In this document: positions 15,711 through 24,760 of the stretch, piece by piece | Layout of the letters: each line of letters begins with the position of its first letter | How positions within the stretch are numbered: the stretch's first letter is position 1 | Assembly: GCA_019057385.1 (NCBI GenBank) | Contig: JAHQJS010000006.1 | Location: 186,001-250,000 of the forward strand | Direction: 5' to 3' | DNA length: 64,000 nucleotides | From: Candidatus Borrarchaeum weybense | Lineage (GTDB): Archaea > Asgardarchaeota > Sifarchaeia > Borrarchaeales > Borrarchaeaceae | Notes under the pieces: model-generated | What the model saw: only the letters and a program-made list of their open reading frames with translations | What the model was told of the DNA's origin: nothing | Database searches by the model: none | Position numbers and translations under genes: made by a program

Positions 15711-17048
15711 CTATTTGAATTCATCTAGGCTCAATTGTCGAGTTGTTTCTTTTTTAAGCGGTGGAGGGACATAATCAAGTACTTCATTCTTGTTAGACCT
15801 TCCCTCCAGCAGTAAGCGACCATATTCCCCATCATATCCTGGAGAAATATGTAATTGATTTAGACGCGTTTTTAAAATTGTATTTGCAATGTCTGCTGTG
15901 GTAACTTCAAGTAATTCTTCTAGAGAACTATTTAATAGAACTTCAAACTCGTTACCGAATGCATATATTAGTTTTTGATATTCTGACCATACACTTTTAG
16001 CATAAATTGTAGCAATATCTTTGGCTACAGCAATGATTTCTGAAAGTGGAATTAACGTCTTAAAATCTTGTTTCTTTTCTGGTTTATATCCTTCTTCTCG
16101 ATCTGCAAGTTCTTCTATTCGATGAAGAACTCCAACTGTGAAAGGTTTATTACAAATTGGACAAAGGCAATTATTTCGCTCAATAGCATAATTAGGGTGC
16201 ATTCTGACACCATATTCATGTTCATTTTTGTTTCCATCTTTGTAATAAATCCGTCCTTTTCTATGACCATCATAATGGTATTTTCCATAAGCAGGATTAA
16301 CTTCTATAGTCATTGGAAATTCTAGGATATTTTTATTTCTTATAGCATTAATCAAATTTGTATAAGTCAATTCATTTAAGTTGAAAACATTGGCTTCTCT
16401 TCCGATACGCCAGGGCCAAGGTGAGTGACAGTCGCTATTGCTAACGAATATGTATTTATCTAAAGCTGAAATCCTCCAATTCATAGCCAAATCAGAAGAA
16501 AGACCTGTTTCAAGCGCATGAATTTCATCAATTTTGTCTTGATAACATTCTTCTAGGGAATTAAAGCCACGTGCTCCTAAAACAGAAAAATAAGTTGTCC
16601 AAATATGAGCAGGAATGCATTCGATCTCTTTATCAGTTTCTTTCATTATTTCAAGTAGTTCAGCAGGAGTCATCCTTAAATCTGGGCGACCATCACTAGA
16701 CAGCTTCCCATATTTGGATAGAACATCATTTAATTGTATAGCAGCATCAAAACTTGGGACAAGTAAATGTTGGTGAATCTGCTTGCTTTTTCCTTCATAC
16801 TCAAAAATAGTATTGACTTCTCCAGTTAAGATAAAATTCATACTATTATATGAGAATAATTTACTGCCTTCGAGTGGAGTCAATTTTTCTCTTAATTCTG
16901 CAAGCCAATTAGGATGAGTAATGTCTCCTGTTCCAATTAAGTCTAGTCCTTTAAGAGGTCCGTAATGGGCTAAATTCTCCAAATCCATTTTTTTTGAAGT
17001 ACCGCCAGAATATTTCGAATGAACATGAAAATCGACAAAGAAAACCAA
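15711..17048 (-). CDS. Endonuclease Q-like PHP-domain DNA repair nuclease
   Basis: A 445-residue protein with an N-terminal PHP domain (DFHVHSKYSGG at 6-16; GTGDITHPNW near 40; NSDCHSPWP near 200) and a four-Cys zinc site beginning CLCPICNKPFTVGV near 290, followed by RIEELADREEGY. This order matches EndoQ, which nicks DNA 5' of deaminated bases (hypoxanthine, uracil, xanthine). The C-terminal end reads RQLSLDEFK, a good PCNA-interacting (PIP) motif, and EndoQ is known to bind PCNA. The start is TTG at 17048 with GGAGCGATC upstream. It stands alone between cdhE and a membrane protein gene. Confidence 0.85.
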   Translation of the reverse strand: MVFFVDFHVHSKYSGGTSKKMDLENLAHYGPLKGLDLIGTGDITHPNWLAELREKLTPLEGSKLFSYNSMNFILTGEVNTIFEYEGKSKQIHQHLLVPSFDAAIQLNDVLSKYGKLSSDGRPDLRMTPAELLEIMKETDKEIECIPAHIWTTYFSVLGARGFNSLEECYQDKIDEIHALETGLSSDLAMNWRISALDKYIFVSNSDCHSPWPWRIGREANVFNLNELTYTNLINAIRNKNILEFPMTIEVNPAYGKYHYDGHRKGRIYYKDGNKNEHEYGVRMHPNYAIERNNCLCPICNKPFTVGVLHRIEELADREEGYKPEKKQDFKTLIPLSEIIAVAKDIATIYAKSVWSEYQKLIYAFGNEFEVLLNSSLEELLEVTTADIANTILKTRLNQLHISPGYDGEYGRLLLEGRSNKNEVLDYVPPPLKKETTRQLSLDEFK

Positions 17049-17116
17049 ATAAAGATCGCTCCATGCAATTGTATTATATATTCTTCGTTGTTTGGGGTCT
17101 TTTGTTTAAATTTTTT

Positions 17117-19237
17117 TCACGAAGGATATTCTAATTTATTTTCGAGATCAAATTTGAAATACACAAAACAACAGCTCAAGATTGCGATAATAGAAACAGA
17201 AAATGGAACGATTCGTTGCCAAAGTGGATATTTATAGAATAACAGAATTTCAAATGCCATATTTTCAGAATCTATGGACAATTCAATAAATCCAATTTCA
17301 CTCATTTTGATTTCGACAAGATTTTCAGTAGTCTCAACTTGCCAATAGGGAAAATACACTTCTTTAACAAGGAGTTCTATTCGGGGAGTATTTTTTGTTA
17401 CTTTAATCAAGATCTTATCTGGATCTGGCCGTTCATAAGTTATTTCAGCATGACCTATTTTTACATCTATGAATGACACATTAAAGTTTGCTTCATAGAG
17501 ATAGAGTGAATCAATATTTAGTATAAGGTGAAATTGATGTGCTTGAAGCAACTGGAGTTTTTCTTCTGATCCGATTAACACCCATTTTATCCCGTAAAGA
17601 GAAGCTCGTTCAAGTAAATATTCGTAAACCCATTCTTCTGAAGGGACAAGATCATTGATGGTATATGATGTAAGATTCTGAAAAGGATGGAGAAACCGTG
17701 CTTGCGGGAACCAACCATCTAATAAGGGTTTATCAGTGTAATATGGGAGAGAATAGATCCAAGAGGGGCTTTTTATTGAGAGAATTCGTCCATATGCCTC
17801 AGAGTCTCTTAAATATGTGATAAGCTGTTGTGGGATCTCTTGGTTCTTTTGAAATATATCTTCAGCATAAAGTGTTCCTCCTTGTCCATACCTTGGTTGA
17901 ATAAATGGTACTATAAAAGAAAAGATGATTAGAGATAGGAGTAAAGATGATACAAGCCTATTTGAGAATGAAATAGTATGGTAATTATCCTTGAAGAAGG
18001 TCACAAGAAAGAGGAACATTCGAGCCCCCAGCAACGAAACTGGTATAGAAGCATAGAGCATAAATCGTAAAATATCTAAATTTTGATTTAAAGGAAAAAT
18101 CGAGAAAAGAATCGCACGAGGACCTAATGTCAGCCAGAAGAATAATACAAACCAACTAAAGCAAAAAATCATGTTTATATCAAAGGTAAACTGAGATTTT
18201 GTGAATTGAGGGGAAATATAGATAAAAAGTATGAGAGTTACGCAAATAAGCAGAAGCAACATGTGCTTTATGGTAACAATAAACCCATTGTTTAAAAAAG
18301 CGTAAAACGTGTAGGAAATAATAATCGCAAAAAATACTAAAGCAAACACTATTCTGATTCTTTTATCTTTTTTTGAAGGTAATATGCTATATAAGACCAA
18401 AAAAAATAACACTGCGCTCAGTAAGATGTGAGATAAGCCAATTATCGAAATATAAAATCTAAGAAGTACTTTAAGTGATAGAATAGGTGCTGAAGGATTC
18501 AAGAAATTACCATAATAGTTGATATTTACAATGAATGGTATAATCCATACTGCAGCAATTGCCAAAGCTGCCAGTGTCACCAAAGATAAGAGTTTAACAA
18601 TTATAAGATTGCGAGAATATACAACTTCGAATATTGAAAACATGCACAGTAAGAAAAATCCGATAAACGCACTTAAATGATGTATAAGAATTAAGGATCC
18701 CAGTAGAAGACCTGGAATCACAAAAGAGCCATTCTTTTTGTATGAATGAATAAATTTTCCTAAAGTAAGACATACTAAAGGAAACGCTACAACATTCGGA
18801 AATCTACCGTAATATAATAAATTCATAATGAAAACTGGAGACAGTCCTAAAAGAAAAGCGGCTAAAATTGATTCATTCTCATTAAAACTTAGATTTTTTG
18901 CAAGATAATAGGCACAAAAAGGTGTTGAAGAAAAGAAGATAATAGAGAGAATTTTGAAAGAAAGAAGTGCTGATGAGCCTGTTGATAAACTTGCTGATAA
19001 ATAATAACTTGCTGGAGGATAATAAAGAAGAAATGGATACCCTGCATACCAGGCGTGACACCAAGGTTTTAAAAGACCATATCTAGAGAGATATAGAATC
19101 TTAAATATATGTGAATTGGTATCAACACCACCTGGAATACCAGGGGGGAGTATCCAGGATGCTATTGCAAAGAAATAGAGAGAAATAAAAAAAAGCCAGT
19201 AATGACATTTTTCTAGTTGAATAAATCTGGTCCTCAT
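17117..19237 (-). CDS. Polytopic membrane protein, probable GT-C-type glycosyltransferase (PTPS-related membrane family)
   Basis: A 706-residue protein with about 12-14 hydrophobic segments and a C-terminal extracytoplasmic region of about 200 residues. The first loop has GGVDTNSHIFK (about 36-46) and WYAGYPFLLYYPPASYY (about 64-80), an arrangement seen in the '6-pyruvoyl-tetrahydropterin synthase-related' membrane proteins, which resemble GT-C lipid-sugar transferases with an acidic first loop. It lies 43 bp downstream of a dolichol-phosphate mannosyltransferase gene on the same strand, suggesting use of a polyprenyl-phosphate sugar donor. The acceptor is unknown. Confidence 0.7.
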   Translation of the reverse strand: MRTRFIQLEKCHYWLFFISLYFFAIASWILPPGIPGGVDTNSHIFKILYLSRYGLLKPWCHAWYAGYPFLLYYPPASYYLSASLSTGSSALLSFKILSIIFFSSTPFCAYYLAKNLSFNENESILAAFLLGLSPVFIMNLLYYGRFPNVVAFPLVCLTLGKFIHSYKKNGSFVIPGLLLGSLILIHHLSAFIGFFLLCMFSIFEVVYSRNLIIVKLLSLVTLAALAIAAVWIIPFIVNINYYGNFLNPSAPILSLKVLLRFYISIIGLSHILLSAVLFFLVLYSILPSKKDKRIRIVFALVFFAIIISYTFYAFLNNGFIVTIKHMLLLLICVTLILFIYISPQFTKSQFTFDINMIFCFSWFVLFFWLTLGPRAILFSIFPLNQNLDILRFMLYASIPVSLLGARMFLFLVTFFKDNYHTISFSNRLVSSLLLSLIIFSFIVPFIQPRYGQGGTLYAEDIFQKNQEIPQQLITYLRDSEAYGRILSIKSPSWIYSLPYYTDKPLLDGWFPQARFLHPFQNLTSYTINDLVPSEEWVYEYLLERASLYGIKWVLIGSEEKLQLLQAHQFHLILNIDSLYLYEANFNVSFIDVKIGHAEITYERPDPDKILIKVTKNTPRIELLVKEVYFPYWQVETTENLVEIKMSEIGFIELSIDSENMAFEILLFYKYPLWQRIVPFSVSIIAILSCCFVYFKFDLENKLEYPS

Positions 19238-19280
19238 TTAATAAGGCCTCTCTCTCATTTAAGGAAAATTCTTGAGTAAG

Positions 19281-20018
19281 TTATAAACGTAACTTTTTGA
19301 ATCTAACTCTCAGCACCGTTAAAAAAAAGCCCAAAATGTCATTTAATCCAAGTTTTGACTCCCCGATACGACGATCTATAAAGGTAATTGGCACTTCTTT
19401 CACTTTAAATCTATTTCTCAAGGTTTCTACTAACATGTCAAGTTGAAAAGCATAGCCTGAGCTTTTTACAGCGGACATATCAATTTTATTCAGGACTTTA
19501 GCACGATAGGCCCTGTATCCACTTGTAACATCTTTTGCAAATCTATTTATTTGCAGTATTAATGCTGCTAAAGTATTGGCACCCTTCGAGACCATTTTAC
19601 GGTAAATTCCCCAGCCTACAATGTTTCCACCCACGATGTAGCGCGAGCCAATAGCTAGATCATAACCTTTAAGTACTGCATCTACAAGTCTTGGAATGTC
19701 TCGCGGATTATGCGAGTGATCAGCGTCCATTTCCATGGCAATTTTGCCAGATGCCTTTTTGAATCCCGCTTTATACGCTGATCCAAGGCCAGACTTAACT
19801 TTTCGGTGGATTACCGTAATATTTGGGAATTTTTTTGCTAAAGTGTCCGCAAGCTCTCCAGTTCCATCCGGACTATTATCATCAACAATAATTAGTTCAC
19901 CATGAAGATCATTCTCCTTAAAAACGTCAATTATCTTTGGAACAAGAGTTTCAATGTTCTCTCGCTCGTTGTACGTGGGTAAAACAATTGAAACTAACGG
20001 ATTCTCACGATCATTCAT
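19281..20018 (-). CDS. Dolichol-phosphate mannosyltransferase-like GT2
   Basis: A 245-residue GT2 enzyme without transmembrane helices, close to Dpm1/archaeal polyprenyl-phosphate hexose synthases. Motifs: VSIVLPTYNERENI at 9-22, VDDNSPDGTGELA at 45-57 and MEMDADHSHNP near 96-106 (DAD metal site), followed by GYDLAIGSRYIVGG. It transfers a sugar from a nucleotide donor to a polyprenyl phosphate at the membrane face. Upstream of the 706-residue membrane protein, probably co-transcribed. Confidence 0.88.
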   Translation of the reverse strand: MNDRENPLVSIVLPTYNERENIETLVPKIIDVFKENDLHGELIIVDDNSPDGTGELADTLAKKFPNITVIHRKVKSGLGSAYKAGFKKASGKIAMEMDADHSHNPRDIPRLVDAVLKGYDLAIGSRYIVGGNIVGWGIYRKMVSKGANTLAALILQINRFAKDVTSGYRAYRAKVLNKIDMSAVKSSGYAFQLDMLVETLRNRFKVKEVPITFIDRRIGESKLGLNDILGFFLTVLRVRFKKLRL

Positions 20019-20135
20019 GGAACTATCACTTATCGAATCTATGCTCTAATCATATTTCATTGAAGAAGAAAATAAACACTAGAGAACTAATTACAAGTAT
20101 GCAAAATTTAAAGTTTGCCACGTATTTCGAAAAGC

Positions 20136-20969
20136 CTAATGATCTTCATTTCGATGATTGTTTTCTCTTTTAATCATGTTAGTAACTTTTTCTTTCCCTT
20201 TTCGGAGATATTTCGTCCAGTCAACCATAATCACTAAGAGCATTACTGAGATTGTGATAATTAGAGTAACTACTGGGACGATTGGATCTTGAGAAGAAGT
20301 TATTTGTCCATTTCGGATAGCTTCAATGTCGATTCCATAAAGAAGAAGGACTTGTCTACCTGCTTCTGTTTCCGCAGCACTACGAACAAGATATGCAATA
20401 CCAACTGCAAGTAACACTTTGCCAATGAAACAAGCAACTAGTGCATATCCTATATTATAGTTCACCATACCTAAAACAATTAGAAGCAGATCGTCAGGCA
20501 GTGGTGTTGCGGCAAAGAATATTATAAGAGGGATTCCATAGCCTTTTTTCACCAATTTCGCGAGTGAATCAAGTCGTTTTCCGTAAGAAGTATCTTCAAT
20601 CATTTCGCTCGTACCTCTTCCCAGGAGCCATGCACTAAGTTCGCCTATGGATGCTCCAAATCCAGCAGCTACGCCTACGAGTAATGGGTTGATAGGAAGT
20701 ACCACAACAATAATTGCCAGAGCAATTATGTAGGGGACTGGCATGATCACAGAGACGTTTCCAATAATCGAGATTAAAAAGATGGCTACGTAAACGCCAA
20801 GATCGCCGTAGTTGGAGTGGAAATAGAGCACGAAGCGTACCATGAGTTCGCCAATGTTTATACCTATTAGAGCGATTGCAATCATCCCACCAAAAAAGGC
20901 AACAAACAATCCAGCAATTATCAGATTTTTTACTCGTTTACTACGCAAGAGCTCTTTGTCAAAAGGCAT
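20136..20969 (-). CDS. VTT-domain (DedA/SNARE-associated type) membrane protein
   Basis: A 277-residue membrane protein with about five or six hydrophobic segments. The VTT-domain signatures are present: VSVIMPVPYIIAL (about 73-85) and GFGASIGELSAWLLGRG (about 103-119), with the re-entrant GxxxGE type loop, then TPLPDDLLLIVLGM. Family members are proposed lipid scramblases or flippases acting on polyprenyl phosphate or phospholipids. That fits its place among polyprenyl-linked sugar genes, but the substrate is an inference. Confidence 0.8.
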   Translation of the reverse strand: MPFDKELLRSKRVKNLIIAGLFVAFFGGMIAIALIGINIGELMVRFVLYFHSNYGDLGVYVAIFLISIIGNVSVIMPVPYIIALAIIVVVLPINPLLVGVAAGFGASIGELSAWLLGRGTSEMIEDTSYGKRLDSLAKLVKKGYGIPLIIFFAATPLPDDLLLIVLGMVNYNIGYALVACFIGKVLLAVGIAYLVRSAAETEAGRQVLLLYGIDIEAIRNGQITSSQDPIVPVVTLIITISVMLLVIMVDWTKYLRKGKEKVTNMIKRENNHRNEDH

Positions 20970-21086
20970 TCATATCACAATTTTCTGATTTTTGCGAAGA
21001 AGACTGTTAGTGAAAACTCGAAACGGCCATATATAACTCATTCGCAAAGAACGGTAAATAGTGAAAAAAGGAGTGAAAGCCGCAAT

Positions 21087-22349
21087 TTACATATCTGTCT
21101 CTTGGATAGCTTGATTAACAAAGACACGTTTATTTGGTGCGATATCTTTATCTATTACAACTCCTGGTCCTACCCACACTTTATTGCCAATTTTTCGTCC
21201 AGGCATAATGCTACAATTTACTTCAAGAGTTGTTTGGTCTCCAATAATTGCGCCCAATTTAGTTCGTCCGGTATCTATTTTATCTCCGTTAACAAGGGCA
21301 TATATCGTCTCTCCTGCGCTATAGTTGATGATGTGCGTTCCTGCACCTATGTAAACGTTATTTGCAATAACACTATCGCCAATGAAGCTCAAGCGATTGA
21401 TAAATGAACTGCCGAGTATTACTGAATTTTTGATTTCGACGCCAAAACCAATTACTACATTGCTTTCAATAGCCGTGTGATCACGGATCAATGAGTTATC
21501 TCCAATAAACGTGTCTTTCCCAATGTAAACCGGTCCTTTAATAACTGCTCCTGGGCGAATTTTTACGCCGTCTGAAATCCAAACAGGTCCTTCTACTTTC
21601 CCATCTATCTCGGCATCTTTAGAGATGTATGACCCTTCTTTCATTAATCGATCCATAACAAATTGAGCAGCAGTCAATGTATCCCATGGATACTCTACAT
21701 CAATCCATTGTCCTTCCCAGATAGCAGCATATACATTTCCACGTTTACATAGTTGATTAATCGCCAGATCTAATTGCTGATTTTCCTTAAGGAGTTTAAA
21801 AATCTCAGGACGGAACATATACAAACTTGAAACCGCATATTTACTTAATTCTGATCCTGGGACAGGTTTCTCTATAATTTGCTCTATTCTTCCATCTGAT
21901 ACGTCAAGTGCTGCGACACCATACCGACTCACATCAGGAGCAAGTGTTAGTGCTATAGTGCTATCAGCATTAAATTCATTAAAGGTGTCTATCGTTCGTT
22001 GAACCATCTCCTTATCGACAAAGAAGTCAGCATGAGCAAGTAGAAAATAAGTTTCATCTTTTAATTCGTTTTCTGACTTTAAAATAGCATCTTCTATTCC
22101 AATTTGGTTTTCTTGGACTATATATTTTATATCTACTTCAAAATCAAACCCTGACCCGAAATAATCTATAATGGATTCCTTTTGGTAACCTACAACCACC
22201 ACAAGATCCGTAATACCCACAGACTTAAGCAAATCTATAATATGTTCGAGGATTGGTTTGCCACAGATGTTGAACATAGGTTTAGGTCTGTTTACAGAGA
22301 GCGGTCTTAGTCTGCTTCCTTCACCTGCAGCAAGGATTAATGCTTTCAA
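21087..22349 (-). CDS. Bifunctional sugar-1-phosphate nucleotidyltransferase/acetyltransferase-like (GlmU-like)
   Basis: A 420-residue protein. The N-terminal nucleotidyltransferase domain carries LILAAGEGSRLRPLSVNRPKPM (3-24), and the C-terminal part (about 250-400) is a left-handed beta-helix of hexapeptide repeats (IGKDTFIGDNSLI, IGFGVEIKNSVILG). Archaeal homologues make UDP-GlcNAc, UDP-GalNAc or dTDP-glucose. The start is TTG at 22349. GGAGGAG, the ribosome site, lies within the last codons of the upstream 90-residue gene, so the two are translationally coupled. A second nucleotidyltransferase of this type is at 52359. Confidence 0.87.
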   Translation of the reverse strand: MKALILAAGEGSRLRPLSVNRPKPMFNICGKPILEHIIDLLKSVGITDLVVVVGYQKESIIDYFGSGFDFEVDIKYIVQENQIGIEDAILKSENELKDETYFLLAHADFFVDKEMVQRTIDTFNEFNADSTIALTLAPDVSRYGVAALDVSDGRIEQIIEKPVPGSELSKYAVSSLYMFRPEIFKLLKENQQLDLAINQLCKRGNVYAAIWEGQWIDVEYPWDTLTAAQFVMDRLMKEGSYISKDAEIDGKVEGPVWISDGVKIRPGAVIKGPVYIGKDTFIGDNSLIRDHTAIESNVVIGFGVEIKNSVILGSSFINRLSFIGDSVIANNVYIGAGTHIINYSAGETIYALVNGDKIDTGRTKLGAIIGDQTTLEVNCSIMPGRKIGNKVWVGPGVVIDKDIAPNKRVFVNQAIQETDM

Positions 22350-22350
22350 T

Positions 22351-22623
22351 TTATTTCTCCTCCATTTTTTTAATAAGTTTGACTTCGTTTTTGGCTAAGA
22401 TATATGTTCTTATAAATCCTACCAAGCTAGGAATCAGGATTATACATGACGCAATGGCTACATAAAGGTAAAGTTGTAATGGTTTAAAAAGAAGATAGGC
22501 AAGGAACATTCCAATAAACAATCCTGTCGCTAAGACAAATATCATAAAATAGTTTAAAGAAAGAGTGTAAAGCCTAAATAATCTTTTTTTGTCAGTTTCC
22601 TTATTTTCTTGTGAATCTGCCAT
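22351..22623 (-). CDS. Small two-helix membrane protein
   Basis: A 90-residue protein with a charged N-terminus (about 1-22), two hydrophobic segments (about 25-46 and 52-72) and a basic/acidic C-terminal tail. No family recognised. Its stop lies 1 bp before the TTG of the nucleotidyltransferase, whose ribosome site it contains, so they form one operon. Confidence 0.65.
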   Translation of the reverse strand: MADSQENKETDKKRLFRLYTLSLNYFMIFVLATGLFIGMFLAYLLFKPLQLYLYVAIASCIILIPSLVGFIRTYILAKNEVKLIKKMEEK

Positions 22624-22756
22624 TTAAATAGCCTCATTGAATTTCATTTTGATGGATCACGGACATAAAAAATGATGTCATGATGGAACTCCTAGTCAAA
22701 TGGCGGAATATTATCGAATAAAAATATTTTGAGAGGAAATTGGAAAATTAAGAAGA

Positions 22757-23239
22757 CTAAAGCTTGTAGCCAATCTTTCTAAGAAATTCTTTTCGTTCTT
22801 TCTTTTCTTGTTCCCCTTCGATTCCTTTTGGAGAAAAGCCATCAATAACGCCCAATATTCCGTTTCCCTGTTCAGTAGTAGTAACAATGATCTCTACAGG
22901 ATTAGCAGTTGCACAGAAAATTCCACATACCTCTGGAACGAGTTTTATTCGATTGAGGACGTTGATCGGATAACCATTTTTCATATGTATGACAAAAGAA
23001 TGTCCTGCTCCAATTTTCATCGCATTTTTTGCCGCGATTTGTATCAAGTTTTCATCATTCCCCTCCGTACGTATCAGGCATGGTCCAGATGCTTCACAAA
23101 AAGCAATTCCAAATTTTATGGTTGGGGCAGAATCGGCTAAAGCCTCATACAAATCTTCGATCGATTTGATAAAATGTGTCTGCCCAAGAATGCAATTAGT
23201 CTCCTCTGGAATATCAAGTTTAACAGTTTTTAATTCCAT
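22757..23239 (-). CDS. Adenosine-specific kinase family protein
   Basis: A 160-residue protein matching the small archaeal/bacterial 'adenosine-specific kinase' family throughout: [20 protein letters not shown] (15-34), [16 protein letters not shown] (42-57), [20 protein letters not shown] (77-96) and [14 protein letters not shown]. The name comes from structural work showing AMP/ADP binding, and the physiological role is not settled. Length is typical. It stands apart from its neighbours, with divergent transcription from the zinc-ribbon gene at 23577. Confidence 0.85.
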   Translation of the reverse strand: MELKTVKLDIPEETNCILGQTHFIKSIEDLYEALADSAPTIKFGIAFCEASGPCLIRTEGNDENLIQIAAKNAMKIGAGHSFVIHMKNGYPINVLNRIKLVPEVCGIFCATANPVEIIVTTTEQGNGILGVIDGFSPKGIEGEQEKKERKEFLRKIGYKL

Positions 23240-23576
23240 TTGGATCGCCCTTTAGGATGTGCTTTTAGAAACTTTATAATACTTTCCGCAAGAAGACCCC
23301 CCAACTTGTTGGGGGGATGAATTGCGTGTTTTACGTGTTTCACTTTCACCGTAGTGTCCCTCAGCTTTAAATAGCTTTTTACGTATAGTACATCTAGTAA
23401 AATGAATTTCAGGGGAACACAGGGAGAAGTCTGATTGTAGGGTGGTGGTAGTTCACGTATGTAATATTTTTTAACTTGATCGGCAGGAAGTACCAGATTT
23501 AGATCAATCACAGTAATAAAAACCAAATGTCTATAATCATTTAAAGGTTAAAAATTTCAAAAGGAAGAGGATCTTC
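23240..23576. other. Intergenic region with a GC-rich perfect palindrome
   Basis: A 337-bp gap between divergent genes. At 23297-23316 there is a perfect 9-bp inverted repeat CCCCCCAAC-TT-GTTGGGGGG, striking in this AT-rich DNA. The minus strand is open for 98 codons (23230-23526), but its composition is unlike the neighbours, it overlaps the adjacent gene and has no ribosome site, so I do not call it. The palindrome could be a transcript-end hairpin, a mobile-element remnant end or a protein site. Confidence 0.45.
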
Positions 23577-23957
23577 ATGTCTTCTGAAGAAAAGGATGAA
23601 AAAATGAAGAAAATTGAAACAATGATTAAAAAAACCATAGACTATGCAAAAAAGAAAAGAATAGAACATAAAAGATTTGATGAAGTTCAAGAACCATTAC
23701 GTTGCTCTAAATGTGGCAAAATAGTCTTTCGTTATAGTACCCTGCCATATAAGAGTGTGGTATGTCCTGACTGCAGTAGAGACAGAACGAAGATAGATGT
23801 TAGCACAAAAATAAAAACCTTTGAAAAAGAAAGTTCGAAAGTGGAGAACAAGGAGACAATTACAAGAAAAAAAACATTTGAAATTATACGAACAGAATCT
23901 GGAATTAAGGTAAGACAAAAAGTGATTGAACAAGATGAGCAAGATGAGCAAGAGTGA
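23577..23957 (+). CDS. Small zinc-ribbon protein
   Basis: A 126-residue, very Lys/Glu-rich protein with one zinc ribbon: C43-x2-C46 (LRCSKCGK) and C63-x2-C66 (VVCPDCSR). The flanks look disordered. GGAAGAGGA precedes the ATG. The last codons consist of 9-bp repeats (gatgagcaa) giving DEQDEQE, and they overlap the start of the next gene in another frame. Function unknown; a nucleic-acid or protein-binding role is a guess from composition. Confidence 0.75.
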   Translation: MSSEEKDEKMKKIETMIKKTIDYAKKKRIEHKRFDEVQEPLRCSKCGKIVFRYSTLPYKSVVCPDCSRDRTKIDVSTKIKTFEKESSKVENKETITRKKTFEIIRTESGIKVRQKVIEQDEQDEQE

Positions 23958-24522
23958 TGATGACAAATTTCCTTGCGAAGAAGAAGCGTTAGAGTTGCTT
24001 AACAAATATGGTGTAGATAAAAACATCATTGAACATTCAAAAGCGGTGTGCAAAAAAGCACTTGAAATTGCTGAAAAAATTATTCAGAAAGGATTAACGA
24101 CTGTAAATATCGGCTTAATAAGGGCAAGTGCACTTCTCCACGATATTGGACGTTATAATGAAAACAGTATACGACATGGGGTTGTAGGAGGAGAACTAAT
24201 TCGAAAATTAGGATATTCTTCTAAATTGGCAAGAATAGTAGAAAGACATGTATTATGTGGCATCTCAGAAAGATTTGCTAAAAAATTCGAATTTCCTAAT
24301 AGAAAGTTCATCCCTGAGACCGTAGAGGAACTCATAATATGTTATGCTGACAAACTAGTTGCTGGTAGAAGAGTAGTTGATTTAAAAAAAAGGTTTTCTT
24401 ATTGGATACGAAAATATGGTAGGACCCAGTTACTAGATGAAAGCATCAGAAGAACGAAACGTGTAGAGAAAAAAGTTCTTGAGTTAATGGGAAATTACAC
24501 TGAAAAAAATCCCAACAAATGA
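23935..24522 (+). CDS. HD-domain phosphohydrolase
   Basis: About 195 residues, HD superfamily. H35 of EHSKAVCKKA, HD in ALLHDIGRYN near 68 and the later HGVVGG and ERHVLCG supply the metal ligands of the family. HDIG-type proteins hydrolyse nucleotides or other phosphate esters. The substrate is unknown. The 5' end is ambiguous: ATGs at 23935 and 23944 and a TTG at 23926 all lie in the same frame within a 9-bp repeat. All overlap the upstream zinc-ribbon gene, suggesting coupled translation. Confidence 0.8.
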   Translation: MSKMSKSDDDKFPCEEEALELLNKYGVDKNIIEHSKAVCKKALEIAEKIIQKGLTTVNIGLIRASALLHDIGRYNENSIRHGVVGGELIRKLGYSSKLARIVERHVLCGISERFAKKFEFPNRKFIPETVEELIICYADKLVAGRRVVDLKKRFSYWIRKYGRTQLLDESIRRTKRVEKKVLELMGNYTEKNPNK

Positions 24523-24760
24523 GAATATTTTTTGTTATTATCTAAAAGAGACAGCAAGTTACTCTTGGTTTCTTTTTTCAATGTACTCAGTCTTTATAAT
24601 TGTCACTCTTCAAAATTATTATTTTTCCCTTTTTCTCGTAAAAGACGGAAAGTTTTCTTTGTAAAAAGAAGCACGTATTTGTATATGAAACTGGACCCTA
24701 GAGATCCGATGCCTCAAATGAGGGCTACGAATGACAAGCAAAAGGATGAGAAAATATTTA

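Noticed and set aside
23230..23526. 98-codon minus-strand gene over the GC palindrome
   Set aside because: It overlaps the adenosine-kinase-family start, has no ribosome site, unusual composition and no recognised similarity.
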